Assembly (NCBI GenBank): GCA_015956445.1
Contig: WIUZ02000006.1
Coordinates: forward strand, 682,001 to 746,000
Direction of reading: 5' to 3'
DNA from: Thelephora terrestris
Lineage: Eukaryota; Basidiomycota; Agaricomycetes; Thelephorales; Thelephoraceae
DNA: 64,000 nucleotides
The position numbers were made by a program, and so were the translations under genes. The notes beneath the pieces are model-generated. The model was not told the origin of the DNA. It did no database searches and saw nothing but the letters and a program-made list of their open reading frames with translations. This document shows positions 52,489 to 63,685 of the stretch, one piece after another; within the stretch, counting starts at the first letter, position 1; every line of letters begins with the position of its first letter.

Positions 52489-52956
52489 ATGTCCACCAAC
52501 GCAACTTCACCCAGAAAACCCGCTTCTTCAGTGTATGTCTCCTTCATTGCGGCGCGTCGCGTTCGACCAAATGACGCGTTGTTGTAGGGGAAAAACAGTA
52601 AAACCAACTTCTACCCGATCCCCCGAAAAAGACAAAGGCAAGAACAGGGAAGTAGCAGCGGAAGAGGAGGAGGACGAAGAGGAGGAGGACGAAGATGAAG
52701 ATATGGAAGAAGATGAGGAGATGGAAGACGATGACGATGATGTGAGTCAAGTCAGTGCCCAAACTGCCTTCATTCGACTAACAGTTCTTCGCAGGATGTG
52801 GAGACATATGATGAAATCGACCCCACAGCCATTACTGGCAGGCGCACCCGCGGGGTCAGGGTAGACTACACGTCCACCGAAGCTCTGCGTAAGGCTGGCT
52901 TTACCGAGGGTGATGAAGAAGACGAGGGCGAAGACTCTTTCACCGGGGAGCATTGA
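52489..52956 (+). CDS. CHZ1: Histone H2A.Z chaperone CHZ1
   Basis: MSTNATSPRKPASS is followed by an intron and then KTVKPTSTRSPEKDKGKNRE. A strongly acidic run of Glu/Asp comes next (about 52660-52740), and a last exon holds TYDEIDPTAITGRRTRGVRV and DYTSTEALRKAGF, ending EDSFTGEH at 52956. The block DPxAIxxRRTRGxxxDY is the CHZ motif that contacts H2A.Z-H2B dimers; the acidic run shields histone charge. The protein delivers H2A.Z to the SWR1 remodeller in the nucleus. About 115 residues, normal for the family. It follows URB2 by 138 bp on the same strand and faces GLY1 tail to tail. Confidence 0.88.
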
Positions 52957-53115
52957 TGGATTTGTGCTACGACACTCCGGCTGTATAATGCATTGTTCTT
53001 GATAGCTGTCAATCGACCCTCAGATTTAGAATTTAAACCGCGGTTTATCGATCCCCCCGTGTCTCATCCGCATCGTTATCTAGAGAACAAATGGAGCATT
53101 CATCGGAACTGGGGT

Positions 53116-54623
53116 TCAAACTGCCTCACAGTATATTTTCTTAGTGGCGGACGATTCGCCTTGAGGGGGAGAAGAAGTTACGAATACTGCGACCTTTTTC
53201 TCCTCCACAATGGTCTTGACCAAAGCCAGGAAGTCGTCGACCGCCTGATCTTCTGTCTGGATGTGAACGACGAGTCTTGAGCTCACAATTGTCACCGGTT
53301 CTGGAAGTTTTGCCGCGCGTTCCGAAATCTCGTCGTACTCGATACCCAAAGGCGTAGGGTCAAAGAAGACCTATATCGCTCGACAAGAACAACCAGAGAC
53401 GGGAAAGGACAACGTACCATGCAAGTGTTTGCGCCTAGGATCCGGACGCCAAGCTCTCTCAGCCCTGCTTCTAGTCTGCGCGCGAGATCATGCACACGGG
53501 GTAACTGGGGGAAATTATGGTTGAGAGCATAAGCTGCACACCCAGCGAGTACTCCGATCTGTCGCATCCCACCCCCGAATAGTTTGCGAAACCACCGCGC
53601 TCGAGCGATGAAGTCCTTGGTTCCGACGATGCAAGAGCCCACAGGTGCGCCTACGAGATTGTATGAACGGTGCGTATCCTGAGAAATAACTACAACAGTT
53701 ACCCAGTCCTTTACTGAAACACAAACTGACGCTGTCGAATGGGTCACAAAGCTCCTTCATGGATGTCCCGGTTTCTGCTGCGACATGCCACAATCTTGCT
53801 CCGTCGAGATGCATCATTATGCCTTCCTTGTGTGCAAATTCCGATATCTTGATTATTTCTTCCTGAGGGAAAATCGCGCCACCGAGGGTGTTTTCCAATG
53901 CAATGACATGCGTGGGCGCTCTATGATCAGTCAGCATCCAGACTAGCGGCCGCGGTTCGCAGATCCATACAGGTGAATATCGGAACCTTGAATGATGAAC
54001 TGCTTTACATCATGTAGCGTGAGATAGTTCCCGTTAGAAGGAATCACGGCGACGGTGTGAGCTCCGGAGTGGAATGCAGTTCCGCCTGTTTCGTACCTAT
54101 CCGGAGTGAGAGAAAAGAGGAGGCAGGCTGAGCCGTAGAAGCATACCGATTAATGTGAGACCGATAGTCACAAAACACGGAGTACGGAGGTTGCATGAGA
54201 TGGGTCCGCAGTGAAATCTGATTGGACATGGTCCCGGATGGCATGAACACTGCAGCCTCTTTTCCCGTGAGTTTTGCGATGTGTTTTTCCAGGGAATTGG
54301 CAGTGGGTTCAAAGTAGACGTCGTCAGCCAGTGAAGCCTGGAGGGCGTAAGTATACATCTCCTTAGTTGGGGCTGAAACAGGCGTCAACATTCCTGGAAA
54401 GATCGCGGCCATGTGGGCCTATCTTACCGGTAACTGTATCAGCTACGCTTCGTTGATAAGATACACCGTTGTCGTTTGGGGGGGTAGATCACTCACAAGC
54501 AAAATCACGGGAGATGGCCTTGTACTGTTTAGCATGATCGCATAGTTCGGGTATTGTGGCGAACGTATCGAACTTGACCTCATCTGCGACAGCAAGTCTG
54601 GACTTGTCGAGCTCTGAAGGCAT
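53116..54623 (-). CDS. GLY1: L-threonine aldolase (PLP enzyme)
   Basis: Likely start MPSELDKSRLAVADEVKFDT, then a helix FATIPELCDHAKQYKAISRD joined by intron to SAPTKEMYTYALQASLADDV. Conserved blocks: LTGKEAAVFMPSGTMSNQIS, YSVFCDYRSHINRY, IALENTLGGAIFPQEEI, HLDGARLWHVAAETGTS and SLCFSKGLG (the Lys that binds PLP), then VGSCIVGTKDFIARARWFRK and GGGMRQIGVLAGCAAYALNH. The end is VEEKKVAVFVTSSPPQGESS with stop at 53116. The enzyme splits L-threonine to glycine and acetaldehyde in the cytosol. An upstream in-frame ATG at 54701 (MRLLHAKG) would add 26 residues. All key residues seen are intact. Confidence 0.92.
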
Positions 54624-54811
54624 CGCCGGGTCTAAGTGGTGGAATTGGTGAAGTTTCGGGATTTGAAGGGTTGGATCTCCTTTGGCGTGTAGTAGTCGCA
54701 AGTGGCCACAATCGAATCGGAAGGCTTTCCGGCCCTCCGGGACTCGCGACCAAGTTGCCGGGAATAGCCTTCACACCTTGACAGATCTTGACCCGTTCCA
54801 CGCACCAGTAG
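54624..54811. promoter_or_regulatory. Divergent promoter, GLY1 / small zinc-finger gene
   Basis: 188 bp between the two chosen start codons. Nothing beyond short GC-rich stretches was identified. Confidence 0.4.
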
Positions 54812-55198
54812 ATGGGAAACGTACGTCCAAGTATTCCTCCGGTCATTGGCTCTAGAGGTCTAACCCTTCATTAGGGAGCAAAAGCGCAACAAAAGCGAGA
54901 GCGCAACGCTGCCCGGGATGCACAGAAGGGCAATAAAAGTCAGCTCAAGAGCAATGAGGCATCAAAGAGCATCATTTGCCAGACCTGCAGACAGCCGTTC
55001 GTGAGTCTCTCCCTGGTCTGATGTGCTCGTCGTTTTGTTGATGTCTCGTAGATGAGTACTACTCGTGCCCCCGCGTGCGTCCTCCCATCTTTTAGCCTCA
55101 CTCCAGTCTGTTCACAAACCGTTGCAGGCTCGAAGACCACGCAAAGAGCAAGCATAATAAGACCCTTGCGGAGTGTTTCCCTGGAGTCCACGCGTGAA
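54812..55198 (+). CDS. Small 4F5/SERF-type zinc-finger protein
   Basis: Three exons. Exon 1 is only nine bases, ATG GGA AAC (MGN), before a GTACGT donor. Exon 2 gives GAKAQQKRERNAARDAQKGN, KSQLKSNEASKSIICQTCRQ, PF. Exon 3 gives MSTTRAPA, joined by a further intron to LEDHAKSKHNKTLAECFPGV, HA and stop at 55196-55198. It has a basic N-terminus of the 4F5 (SERF) kind and one C2H2 finger (CQTC, then HAKSKH). About 75 residues. Such proteins are conserved across plants and fungi, but their role is poorly known; RNA or nucleic-acid binding is inferred from charge. The tiny first exon would be missed by most gene finders. Confidence 0.85.
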
Positions 55199-55305
55199 CA
55201 TTTTAGACTGCCTGGAGGAACAGGTTGAGCACGTTTTTGGTTGTGTATTATAATTATTGTGCGAATTTGCTATTAGATGTGGTACCGGTGTACCTCAACA
55301 GAGTT

Positions 55306-55726
55306 CTACAATGAAGTCAAGCCCCCAGCACCACCCGCTGACGCGCCCATAGCCTGCAGCTTTTCCCCCATTTTCTTGTTGGCATCGAAGAACTTGGCTA
55401 CGCATCGATCGATGCAAACGCTCTCGCCCTTGCTGAGTTCGCCGTCCAGGTACCGCTGGTTGATGCATTTTGAATGACATGACCTACAGGTGATAGTGTC
55501 AGTAAATCCTGCAGATGGTAGCTACACCGAATACATTTCCAGACTAACGAGACAATACGGTTGAAGACGTCTGTGATGAGCTCGACCCTGTAAGACGAAA
55601 AGACCGTCATTGGATGTGGGGAAGAGTTGTGAAGGAAACTCACTCCTGAATTGCGGCTTCAACACGCTCGCTGGACAGGGAGCCAGCAGAGGAAGGAGCA
55701 GCAGGACCACGGCCCAAGAAAGACAT
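55306..55726 (-). CDS. TIM10: Mitochondrial import chaperone Tim10
   Basis: MSFLGRGPAAPSSAGSLSSE, then RVEAAIQE, then VELITDVFNRIVS, then CHSKCINQRYLDGELSKGES, VCIDRCVAKFFDANKKMGEK and LQAMGASAGGAGGLTSL, stop at 55306. The twin CX3C motifs (CHSKC and CIDRC, 16 residues between) form the two disulfides of small Tim proteins. With Tim9 it forms a ring in the intermembrane space that guides hydrophobic precursors to TIM22 or SAM. Three short introns. Divergent from UTP4 with 94 bp between starts. Confidence 0.93.
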
Positions 55727-55820
55727 GACGGTGTGGCTGAAATATGCGGAAGAGCGTCTGTTTGCTCGATCAAATACACGGCATTTTTTCTGGGCTAGAT
55801 CCCGGTCTGGCAGTACTTCA
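55727..55820. promoter_or_regulatory. 94-bp divergent promoter, TIM10 / UTP4
   Basis: Both genes must be driven from this interval or from within each other's 5' ends. No motif was assigned. Confidence 0.45.
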
Positions 55821-58716
55821 ATGTCGGTCGACCAAATTCCAGTAAAAGTGCACCGCTGTAGGTTTGTCGACTATCTCCCTGCTGCGATCACAGCCCTTGC
55901 CTTCCCACCACTTCCTCTACCCTCGCCAAAGGGGAAGACCAAGGCAACTCCACCTCTCAAGTTTCCCAGTCTGGCCATCGGACGCGCCAATGGGAACATT
56001 GAACTTGCCGAGTGGTCAAATAATAATCCCACCGACCAAGCGCCCCAGGCGTGGGTGGTGTTCAAGGTGTGTTAGCGTCCCACCCTTCGTTCTCGCCCTG
56101 CAATTGATCGAAATGTTGCAGACACTCTGTGGCCCTCATCCGTCGAAGGTGGACACCCTCACCTTTACCCTACGGTACCCAGAAGACTTAATCCCAGGAG
56201 ATGCCCCAGCTCTCACCAAGCTTCGTCTCTTCAGTACCGGTGGTGGAAGCGAATTGCTGGAGTGGGATCTTTCACGGGGCTGTGTACGGGTAAGCTCCCC
56301 TGAGTATATATGCACTCAAAACCAGGGATACTGATGAAGTTTACCAAGAGGGCGATAAACTCCAACGGGGGAGCAATTTGGTCGGTCTCAGCAAACCTCA
56401 AGTCTACAATTCTTGCCCTCGGGTGCGAAGATGGCTCGGTCCAGTTGTTATCTACCGAACACGACAGCCTCTCCCACCTGCGCAAGCTCGAAAAAATAAA
56501 ATCTCGCCTCCTTAGTATTGCATGGGGCCCCCCAATTCCTCACAATAGCGGTTCCTCTGTTGAAACCGCTCCAAACTCTCAAGATAGTTCCGATGGTGAA
56601 AATGATGACGGCTGGTCTGACGGTTGGATTGTAGCCGGTTGTGCTGACAGCAGTATTCGAAAATGGGATTTTTCTACGGGAAAAATCACGAACAGACTCA
56701 CCACGGACAAGGTGCGAGGGGAGAGAACGCTTGTATGGTCGGTCTGTGTGTTAGGGTAAGTTCGTCGTAGAATTCACGAGTCTACCAGAGTGACACCCGA
56801 TATTCGTAGTGACGGAACGATTGTTTCAGGGGATTCCATGGGGATCGTCAAGTTTTGGGATTCCGAAACCTGTACGCAATTAAGCTCGTTCCAAGCACAC
56901 GGTGCGGATGTCCTTTGCCTTTCCATAAGTCCCGTGAGTCCTCCTGTGTTGAGATTTGATTTTGATTTTGACTCTGGCTCACTAGGAAGGGAACACTGTC
57001 TACTCTTCTGGCGTCGACCAGAAGATTGTGCAATTCACCAATGTCGCGTCCTCATCGAAGTCACGCTGGCTTCAGGCATCTTCTCGCCGTATGCACTCAC
57101 ACGACGTCCGTTCGCTAGCAATCTGGCCTCCCTTCATGCCTCTTCCACCTTCCCATCAACGGAAGCTCCCTGTGAACATAGCCCCTATCCTCGTCTCCGG
57201 CGGACTCGACATGTCAGCTATTTTGACACCAGCAGCAATCCCGAGCAGCACAACGGTGTCTAAAGTCACAAACCCGTTAAGTACCAGTGTGGTCGCAACT
57301 TTTGAGGACTCGTACCACCGGAAGATGGGTTACAGCACCGGGTTTTCTGGAACGGGAAGGGTCAAGGTCGCAAGGAAGAAGCATTTGATTCTCTCTGCCC
57401 AGGACCAATCCATCAATCTGTGGCAAATTTTCGACCGGGATAGACACCACATGGATGTTCCAAACCCCGTAGAGGACGAGCCTGGTCTGGACGGATGGCG
57501 AAAGGTGCTTGAGATGGATCTGAATGTCCAGAGTAACATCGTTTCCTGCGACGTTTCCGACGATGGAAAATGGATCGCTGTATCAGACTGGCACGAGGTT
57601 AAACTCTTTAGGTTAACCTTTGCTGTATGTTCCTATCCCATTGGGCCGGTCTCGTCTTCTGATTCGTTTATCAAGCTTTCAGGGGATGTGGTTGTTACCA
57701 GGACAAGAAATTTTGCAGACGTCTTAAGAGACTCCATTCCTCTGGGATCCAAATCGCTAGTCGGTGCGACTGTGCTTAGCTTTACGCCAGACTCACAAAA
57801 GCTTGTCGTTTGCACCTCGGAGTCCTCTTTCATCGTAATCTTGCATCTCCCGCAGGATGACGCTAGTTTGCCACGGCCGTTACGTACCTTCCACCATCAT
57901 CGTTTGCGGAATGTTTCCTTCGATAGCGCACCGTCAAATACGGGGGATAATACTGTTGCTGGTGACAGTGACGTCGACATGGATGGCCTCTCTGATGAAG
58001 AAACTGTAGTCACCAACCAGCTTTCCGTCATTCCCGCAGTCACACGATCGGCTATAAGTCATGATTGCCAGTGGCTTGTCACCGCCGATGAAATGAAGAG
58101 GGTGTATGTCTATAACCTGGATTCTCTGCAGCACCACTGCGTTCTGCCAACGTTCCCCTACGCGATTCAAGCCCTTTCCTTCGACCCCACCGATTATGGG
58201 ACTCTCGTCATCGGCTTAGCAAACAACTCCGTTCACATCTTCAACGTTGAGTCGCGGACGTTCCCCGACTGGAGCATTCCATTAAGCAACAACCTACCTA
58301 AACGATTCACACACCTCCACGACCCGATTCTCGGTCTGACGTTCAACCCTACCCCTTTCAAGGACGGTTCCAGGAAGGCATTGTTCTGGGGTTCCACGTG
58401 GATGTGTAGCATCAAGTTGGATTCTCCTGCTGGGTGGGGAGGATTTTCAAAGAAGAGAAGGAGGGAGTACAGGACAGTCGTAAATGGGGCATCGCAACCA
58501 GGCACGAACGTAGGGAAAGCACAAGTCAACGTATCGGCGGAAGATCAAAAGAGGCAGACGCAACCAAAAAACTTCACGGTATTGACACAGTACCGTCCGC
58601 TCCTTTTGGTCGATTTCCTAGATTGCGGGGAGATGGTTGTTGTGGAGAGGCCGCTGGTGGATGTCATGTCGGCAATGCCACCCGCGTTTTTCAAACCGAA
58701 GTATGGTTCCTCATGA
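55821..58716 (+). CDS. UTP4: SSU processome WD40 protein Utp4 (Cirhin)
   Basis: MSVDQIPVKVHRCRFVDYLP and AAITALAFPPLPLPSPK, then a series of WD-type blades: PSLAIGRANGNIELAEWSN, LRLFSTGGGSELLEWDLSRG, SNGGAIWSVSANLKSTILAL, GCEDGSVQLLSTEHDSLSHL, GWIVAGCADSSIRKWDFSTG, GTIVSGDSMGIVKFWDSETC and GVDQKIVQFTN. A second set of blades lies in the long exon from 57028 (RKMGYSTGF; DLNVQSNIVSCDVSDDGKWI; LVVCTSESSFIVILHLPQDD; LSFDPTDYGTLVIGLANNSV). It ends VVERPLVDVMSAMPPAFFKP with KYGSS. The tail EMVVVERPLxDVMxxLPPAF is typical of UTP4. It sits in the t-UTP/UtpA complex that binds the 5'-ETS of pre-rRNA in the nucleolus. Confidence 0.93.
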
Positions 58717-58929
58717 ATACAGGCATCTATATTAGGCCGCAGTCACAACAAATCATTACAACAAACACGGTATATAACAAGAAAAAGAACAGGGGAACCG
58801 ATGCTGCGATTGGCCATAGGTCATCATGCGCTGACAGACACATTTTCCATGGAGTCACGACGGTCCTGTTGTACATTTTCACTAGAGCAACCTATCAGTA
58901 CGTATGCGTGACTAGATTGGACGGAAGGC

Positions 58930-59776
58930 TTACGCAGAATTAAGCAACGAGAGGTACAATGTCCAGAACACCCCACATGTACTTTGGAACGGGACCCGAT
59001 ACGGCAGGGGCATGAAACGAAAGTTAACAAACTAGACGGACAGTCAGCGAGGAACGACAATACTTCGAGGGCATATACCTGGACGAGTGGCCATACCTGC
59101 CAATTGGCAATGATAGCCTGCCCGTAGAGATCTTTAAATTTTCCACGGATATGTTGGGCATCACATCCCTCCATTATGCCCATCGAAGCCAAGAACATAG
59201 CGAGCTGCAAATGCGACAGTAAGATAGCTGTCTGTAGAGCTATTATCACTACCTACACCAGTAGGCGCCCTGACACACCGAGGGTAAGCGTCGGCGGGCC
59301 ATTGTCATTCAGTACAAGGACTTACATGAGCAACTGGTCTGAGGAAACGCGTTTCGTTAGACCGGAAATACTGATCCTGGAATTGTCGGTAGGTCGCCCG
59401 ACCCTCGGCGGGAATCTTCGTTCAAGGAAGACATTCCACCGCCCAATTAGGGGGCCTGAGTAGTTAAGCAAGGTCAGGGATGTGGTAGGAGTATATGGAG
59501 ACGTACCCATTCCAAGCCCAAATATGAAGAACCGTACTGTTCTTGCGGGATCATATGTGGAATGGTGGTATTCGTTTCTTTGCGAATTCGTCTGGAACAA
59601 TGGGAGGTGAGATTGACCAACAAGCAACGAGGGAAAGTGGGACAGACGAGCAACTGGACACTCTGCGCCACTACATCCCCAAGTGCATTGAGGGTGCCAT
59701 TGGTTACTGCAAGAGTATAATACGGGCGGGATTCAAAGGATTGCTGGTAGATACGGGCGAGGGCGACGCTAGACAT
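58930..59776 (-). CDS. SYM1: Mpv17/PMP22-family membrane protein (SYM1-like)
   Basis: MSSVALARIYQQSFESRPYY and TLAVTNGTLNALGDVVAQSV open the protein, followed by YDPARTVRFFIFGLGMG, GPLIGRWNVFLERRFPPR, GCDAQHIRGKFKDLYGQAII, ANWQVWPLVQFVNFRFMPLP, YRVPFQSTCGVFWTLYLSLL and NSA with stop at 58930-58932. The W-x-V-W-P-x-x-Q-x-x-N-F-x-x-x-P-x-x-x-R motif is the family signature. Four short hydrophobic segments are expected. Relatives sit in the inner mitochondrial or peroxisomal membrane and may form channels; yeast Sym1 is needed for growth on ethanol at heat. Mitochondrial location is inferred from the family. Several short introns. Confidence 0.9.
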
Positions 59777-60133
59777 TGATTCAAGGCACTTCGGTTTAGA
59801 GGGGGGAGAATAGGACGAGGTAGACTGACTATGCACTCTTGCTCCACACCAAAAAAGACATGCACTCATGCCACAGCTTACCTTACTCACGCCCCACTAA
59901 TTGTGCAGTGAGAGGAGCAACAGGATAATGGAGCGATCCAAGCAACGGACGGGAGGTGGGCACACGTGACATCATCGTCCCTCCACGTGGGACCGGCAAC
60001 CCTCTGCCGCACGGAATTCCCACACATGTCAATCTGCCGTACGCTCCGCTCAATTCAAGTTCAGAGGAGGGAGGACACGTCTAACTCTAAGCATCAAAAA
60101 TTCAAAAAATCCCGAAACCCTCCCAGTGGCTAC
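59777..60133. promoter_or_regulatory. Upstream region of SYM1 / downstream of PTH2
   Basis: About 360 bp, with no gene seen. It includes two CACGTG-like words (CACACGTGACATC near 59960 and CCCTCCACGTGGG near 59979-59991); CACGTG is a common bHLH-type fungal site. Confidence 0.45.
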
Positions 60134-61079
60134 TCATAAAAGCCGCAGCTTTCCCGTCACCCCGTTGACCAGAGTTACCGGCGCAGGGCCAATTCCAAGC
60201 ACTGTCACAGTTCCCTGCGCACCCCCCGTCACCTCCCTGTGTCCGACAATCAGTATCTCAGAATCCTTCGAATTCCTTCGTATGACCTACGCGTCCCTGA
60301 TCACCCGTGCGCAAAGGTTCAGACTTTTTGCGATTGCCTCCAACTCCAACAACTGGTCCTCGGATGACCCTCTCAGCGCGATCTTTGCTTGACTACATGG
60401 CACAGGTAAACACCGCGCACTTAAAGTGACAAAGCAAGCCCTACCCCGTGCGTTCCCAGTGTCTGAGTAGCTGTCGAATAATCAGCATTAGTACCCCACG
60501 GCTATAGAATTAGTAGCAGGTTACGTTTGGATTCTTTCTTTCCAGCGCCTTATAGCAAGCAACAGTTGCATGTCTACCACGACGTTAATCTGTGAAAAGT
60601 CGTGTAATCACTTGAGCTCACCCGCACCTACGCATATGGTTGAGTGGAACCATGGGAAAAGTACGAGGAACTTACTGTGCTGCGACTTTTCCGTCTGTCA
60701 TTTTCAGATCGTTCCTCACAACAAGCACCTGTGGCATTGCATTTTGTTGGCACTACACGGTGGTGGACGGGTGACAAACCATTTTGCAAGGTTCCAAAAA
60801 AGCAGGAGTTATTGCCGAAAGATCTCCATCTGAGACCTCTTCCACTAAATCGCCTCTATCATCTTCTTCCGGAGGCACTACAGTGGGACTTAGGGTTGGA
60901 TTCCCAAGAAAGTAGCCAATTGTCAGTGACGTCCCAGCAACGAGGGCCGCAGTTAAGACTGCGTATAAAGTGGTCTGAGGATTGATATGAATCAGCCGTT
61001 TAGGCCAGGCGGCCGGACAAACCTTGAGCTATCGGTACCGTTGGGGGAGCCATCAACTCACTCGCTGGGCAGTGGCCAT
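60134..61079 (-). CDS. PTH2: Peptidyl-tRNA hydrolase 2 (PTH2)
   Basis: MATAQR joins by intron to TTLYAVLTAALVAGTSLTIG and YFLGNPTL, an N-terminal hydrophobic anchor. A linker EEDDRGDLVEEVSDGDLSAI follows, then the catalytic domain: CKMVLVVRNDLKMTDGKVAA, CYKALERKNPN, LRHWERTGQAKVTLKC, DQLLELEAIAKSLNLCARVI, RDA, then GTVTVLGIGPAPVTLVNGVT and GKLRLL, stop at 60134. The VLVVRxDLKMxxGKxAAQ block and the I-GPAPxxxVxxVTGxLxLL end are diagnostic. PTH2 frees tRNA from peptidyl-tRNA dropped by ribosomes; anchored forms are found at mitochondria. A possible join reading H-to-G near 60190 (GHREVTGGAQG) is the least sure. Confidence 0.9.
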
Positions 61080-61159
61080 GATCAAGGAACGGGCCTGTCG
61101 GCTTTTTCCGATCATCCTTTCTCCATTTTCTGCTCACCTCTCGCTCAAATTCGCAGATC
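61080..61159. promoter_or_regulatory. 80-bp divergent promoter, PTH2 / HAS1
   Basis: Eighty bases separate the PTH2 and HAS1 start codons. The HAS1 side is pyrimidine-rich (TTTTTCCGATCATCCTTTCTCC). Confidence 0.45.
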
Positions 61160-63093
61160 ATGGCAGACCCTGCCCCGTCTACTGCCAGCAGCGCGCCCGA
61201 ACGAAAGCCCTTCTCGACGCTTGACTTGTCGGGACCAACAGCCAAGGCTCTCGCGGACATGGGCTTCACGGCAATGACGCCCGTTCAAGAGAAATGCATA
61301 CCATCGCTACTCGCTGGAAAGGATGTTTTGGGTGCTGCCAGAACAGGTTCAGGGAAGACTCTGGCCTTTCTCATTCCCGCAGTCGAGCTACTGCATAGGA
61401 TGAAGTTCAAACCAAGGAATGGTACGCGCATTTACTCGATAACAACCCAGCTTACTTAGGGCTTTCATTCTAAGGCACCGGAATCATCATTATCTCGCCC
61501 ACGCGAGAACTCGCCCTCCAGATATTCGGTGTTGTTAAAGAGCTCATGACAGGGCACTCGCAAACCTTTGGAATCGTAATGGGAGGGGCAAACCGAAGGG
61601 CTGAGGCCGATAAATTGGTAAAAGGCGTCAACCTAGTTGTTGCCACTCCGGGACGACTGTTGGATCACTTGGAGGTGGGATCTGGCATGTAAACTTCACC
61701 GCCAAGCCTCTCACTATTCTATGTTGCAGAACACAAAAGGATTCATTTTCCGAAACCTGAAAGCACTGGTCATCGACGAGGCTGACCGGATATTGGAGAT
61801 TGGATTCGAGGAAGAGATGAAAAAGATTATCAACATTCTCCCAAGTGGTGTGTCTTCCCCCGTACACGATATCCTTGCCAAAAGTCTTGACCCCCTATTC
61901 CAAGAGGATCGGCAATCCATGCTATTCTCCGCTACGCAAACGAGCAAGGTCACTGACCTTGCCAGAATGTCCCTGCGACCAGGCCCACTGCGAATTGATG
62001 TTGACAAGGAAGAGTCGACGAGCACCGTATCTACACTGACCCAGGGTTATGTCGTTTGCCCTTCCGATCGCCGCTTCCTCCTCCTTTTCACTTTCCTGAA
62101 AAAGAACATGAAGAAGAAGATCGTCGTTTTTTTCTCAAGCTGCAACTCCGTCAAGTACCATGGCGAGTTACTCAATTATATCGATGTCCCTGTCCTCGAC
62201 CTCCACGTATGTATGCTTGATCCGCGCAGTCAATTCTCGAATTGAATGTATCTCGCAGGGTAAACAAAAACAACAAAAGAGGACGGCAACATTCTTTGAG
62301 TTTTGCAACGCCGAGTCCGGCACTCTCTTATGCACAGATGTCGCCGCCCGTGGTCTTGATATACCCCGTGTAGACTGGATCGTCCAGTACGATCCCCCAG
62401 ATGATCCAAGGGACTACATCCATCGCGTGGGACGCACAGCCCGAGCAGGCAAGGTCGGAAAGAGTCTACTTTTTTTACTCGAAAGCGAGCTAGGATTTTT
62501 GCGTTACCTCAAGGAATCCAAGGTCCCACTGAACGAGTATAGTTTCCCTGTCGACAAGGTCGCAAACGTTCAATCACAGGTAGTTGCTCCCTTAAACGGC
62601 TTGCGTCACCATCGGCTCACCATCGTTCCAGTTAGAAAAGTTGTTGCAGAAGAATTATTTCTTGCATCAGTCAGCGCGGGATGGGTACAGGTCGTATCTA
62701 CAGTCATATGCCTCTTACTCGCTCAAGAAGATCTTCGACGTCAATGTCTTGGATTTGGCGAAGGTCGCCAAGTCTTTTGGTTTCGCCGTTCCCCCACGAG
62801 TTAACGTCAATATCGGGGGCGGCACAGGGGGTACTGGACGATCAGGGAAGAGGCGGAAACGTGAGGACAGTGACGAAGATGGGGTCAACGTCGAAGAGAT
62901 TGAGGTCGATCAGGATTACCTGGACAACGAGGAGGAAGATAGCGGAGGGGCGAGCATTCGAGGGCGAGCCGAGAATCCACAGAGTAGAAACAAGAGAGAG
63001 GAGACCCTTGGGAGGAAGAAAGTGGAAAGGGAAGTATTCAGGAAGGGGATGCAGAGGAAGCGACAGAAGAGTTCACAACAATGGAGCAGATAG
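61160..63093 (+). CDS. HAS1: DEAD-box RNA helicase Has1
   Basis: [20 protein letters not shown], then [20 protein letters not shown] (Q motif), [20 protein letters not shown] (I), [20 protein letters not shown] (Ia), [20 protein letters not shown] (Ib), [18 protein letters not shown] (II, DEAD), [12 protein letters not shown] (III), [20 protein letters not shown] (IV), [20 protein letters not shown] (V), [12 protein letters not shown] (VI). Then [20 protein letters not shown] and [20 protein letters not shown] with [13 protein letters not shown], the Has1-specific C-terminus, before a charged tail ending QKSSQQWSR. Has1 acts on both ribosomal subunits in the nucleolus and helps release U14 snoRNA. 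All helicase motifs look intact. Confidence 0.96.
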
Positions 63094-63229
63094 CATCCTT
63101 TCTTCTGTTGTCACACATCGTGCATTGTATATATGACTGTCCTGGCTCATATTTCTCTTCCATTTGAGACGAGTACAAGCAACATCGATGAGAGTGGTAA
63201 AGTGGGAGCGTAGGGGTGGAACGAAACGT

Positions 63230-63685
63230 CTATTTTCTGCCACCTTTTTGCTGAGACTTGATAACCTTTTTGACGATCTTGGCCTCCTCTACCAAGAACG
63301 CCCGAAGGATCCTTGTTTTCGAGTTAAGTGGACTGAAGAGATTGCAAATGTTCAGATCGCACCTTGTCTTCACGCAGTCCCCACATCTCGAACCGCCGTA
63401 CGCCCTTCGCACAGTCTTCCTCGTCTTCGAGATAGTGGCATATTGGCGTGGTCGCAGAGCAGGAACCTATATTAATCCGAGGTGTGAATCCGATAAGGGT
63501 GGTGGACAATACACTTCTGGACTTACTCCAGGGAGAGCAATACCACAGTCACCGCACTTAGGGGCAGTGGCAAGTTTTCCAATGTGGTGGTAGACGAGTT
63601 TACCTCCTGGCGTCTTCACGACACGCCGTCTGTTGGAGGTGGTGTTGTATGGTTGGCGTTTGCGAAGTGTAACACGTTGAGCCAT
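63230..63685 (-). CDS. RPL34: 60S ribosomal protein eL34
   Basis: [40 protein letters not shown] and [13 protein letters not shown], intron, [20 protein letters not shown] and [15 protein letters not shown], intron, then [20 protein letters not shown] with GRK, stop at 63230. The two CGDC pairs form the zinc site of eL34. Two introns of about 50 nt. A basic, complete protein of about 118 residues. Convergent with HAS1. Confidence 0.96.

Noticed and set aside
52660-52745. GAA/GAG/GAT-rich low-complexity tract as a possible microsatellite
   Set aside because: It codes the acidic run expected in CHZ1, so it is explained by the protein.
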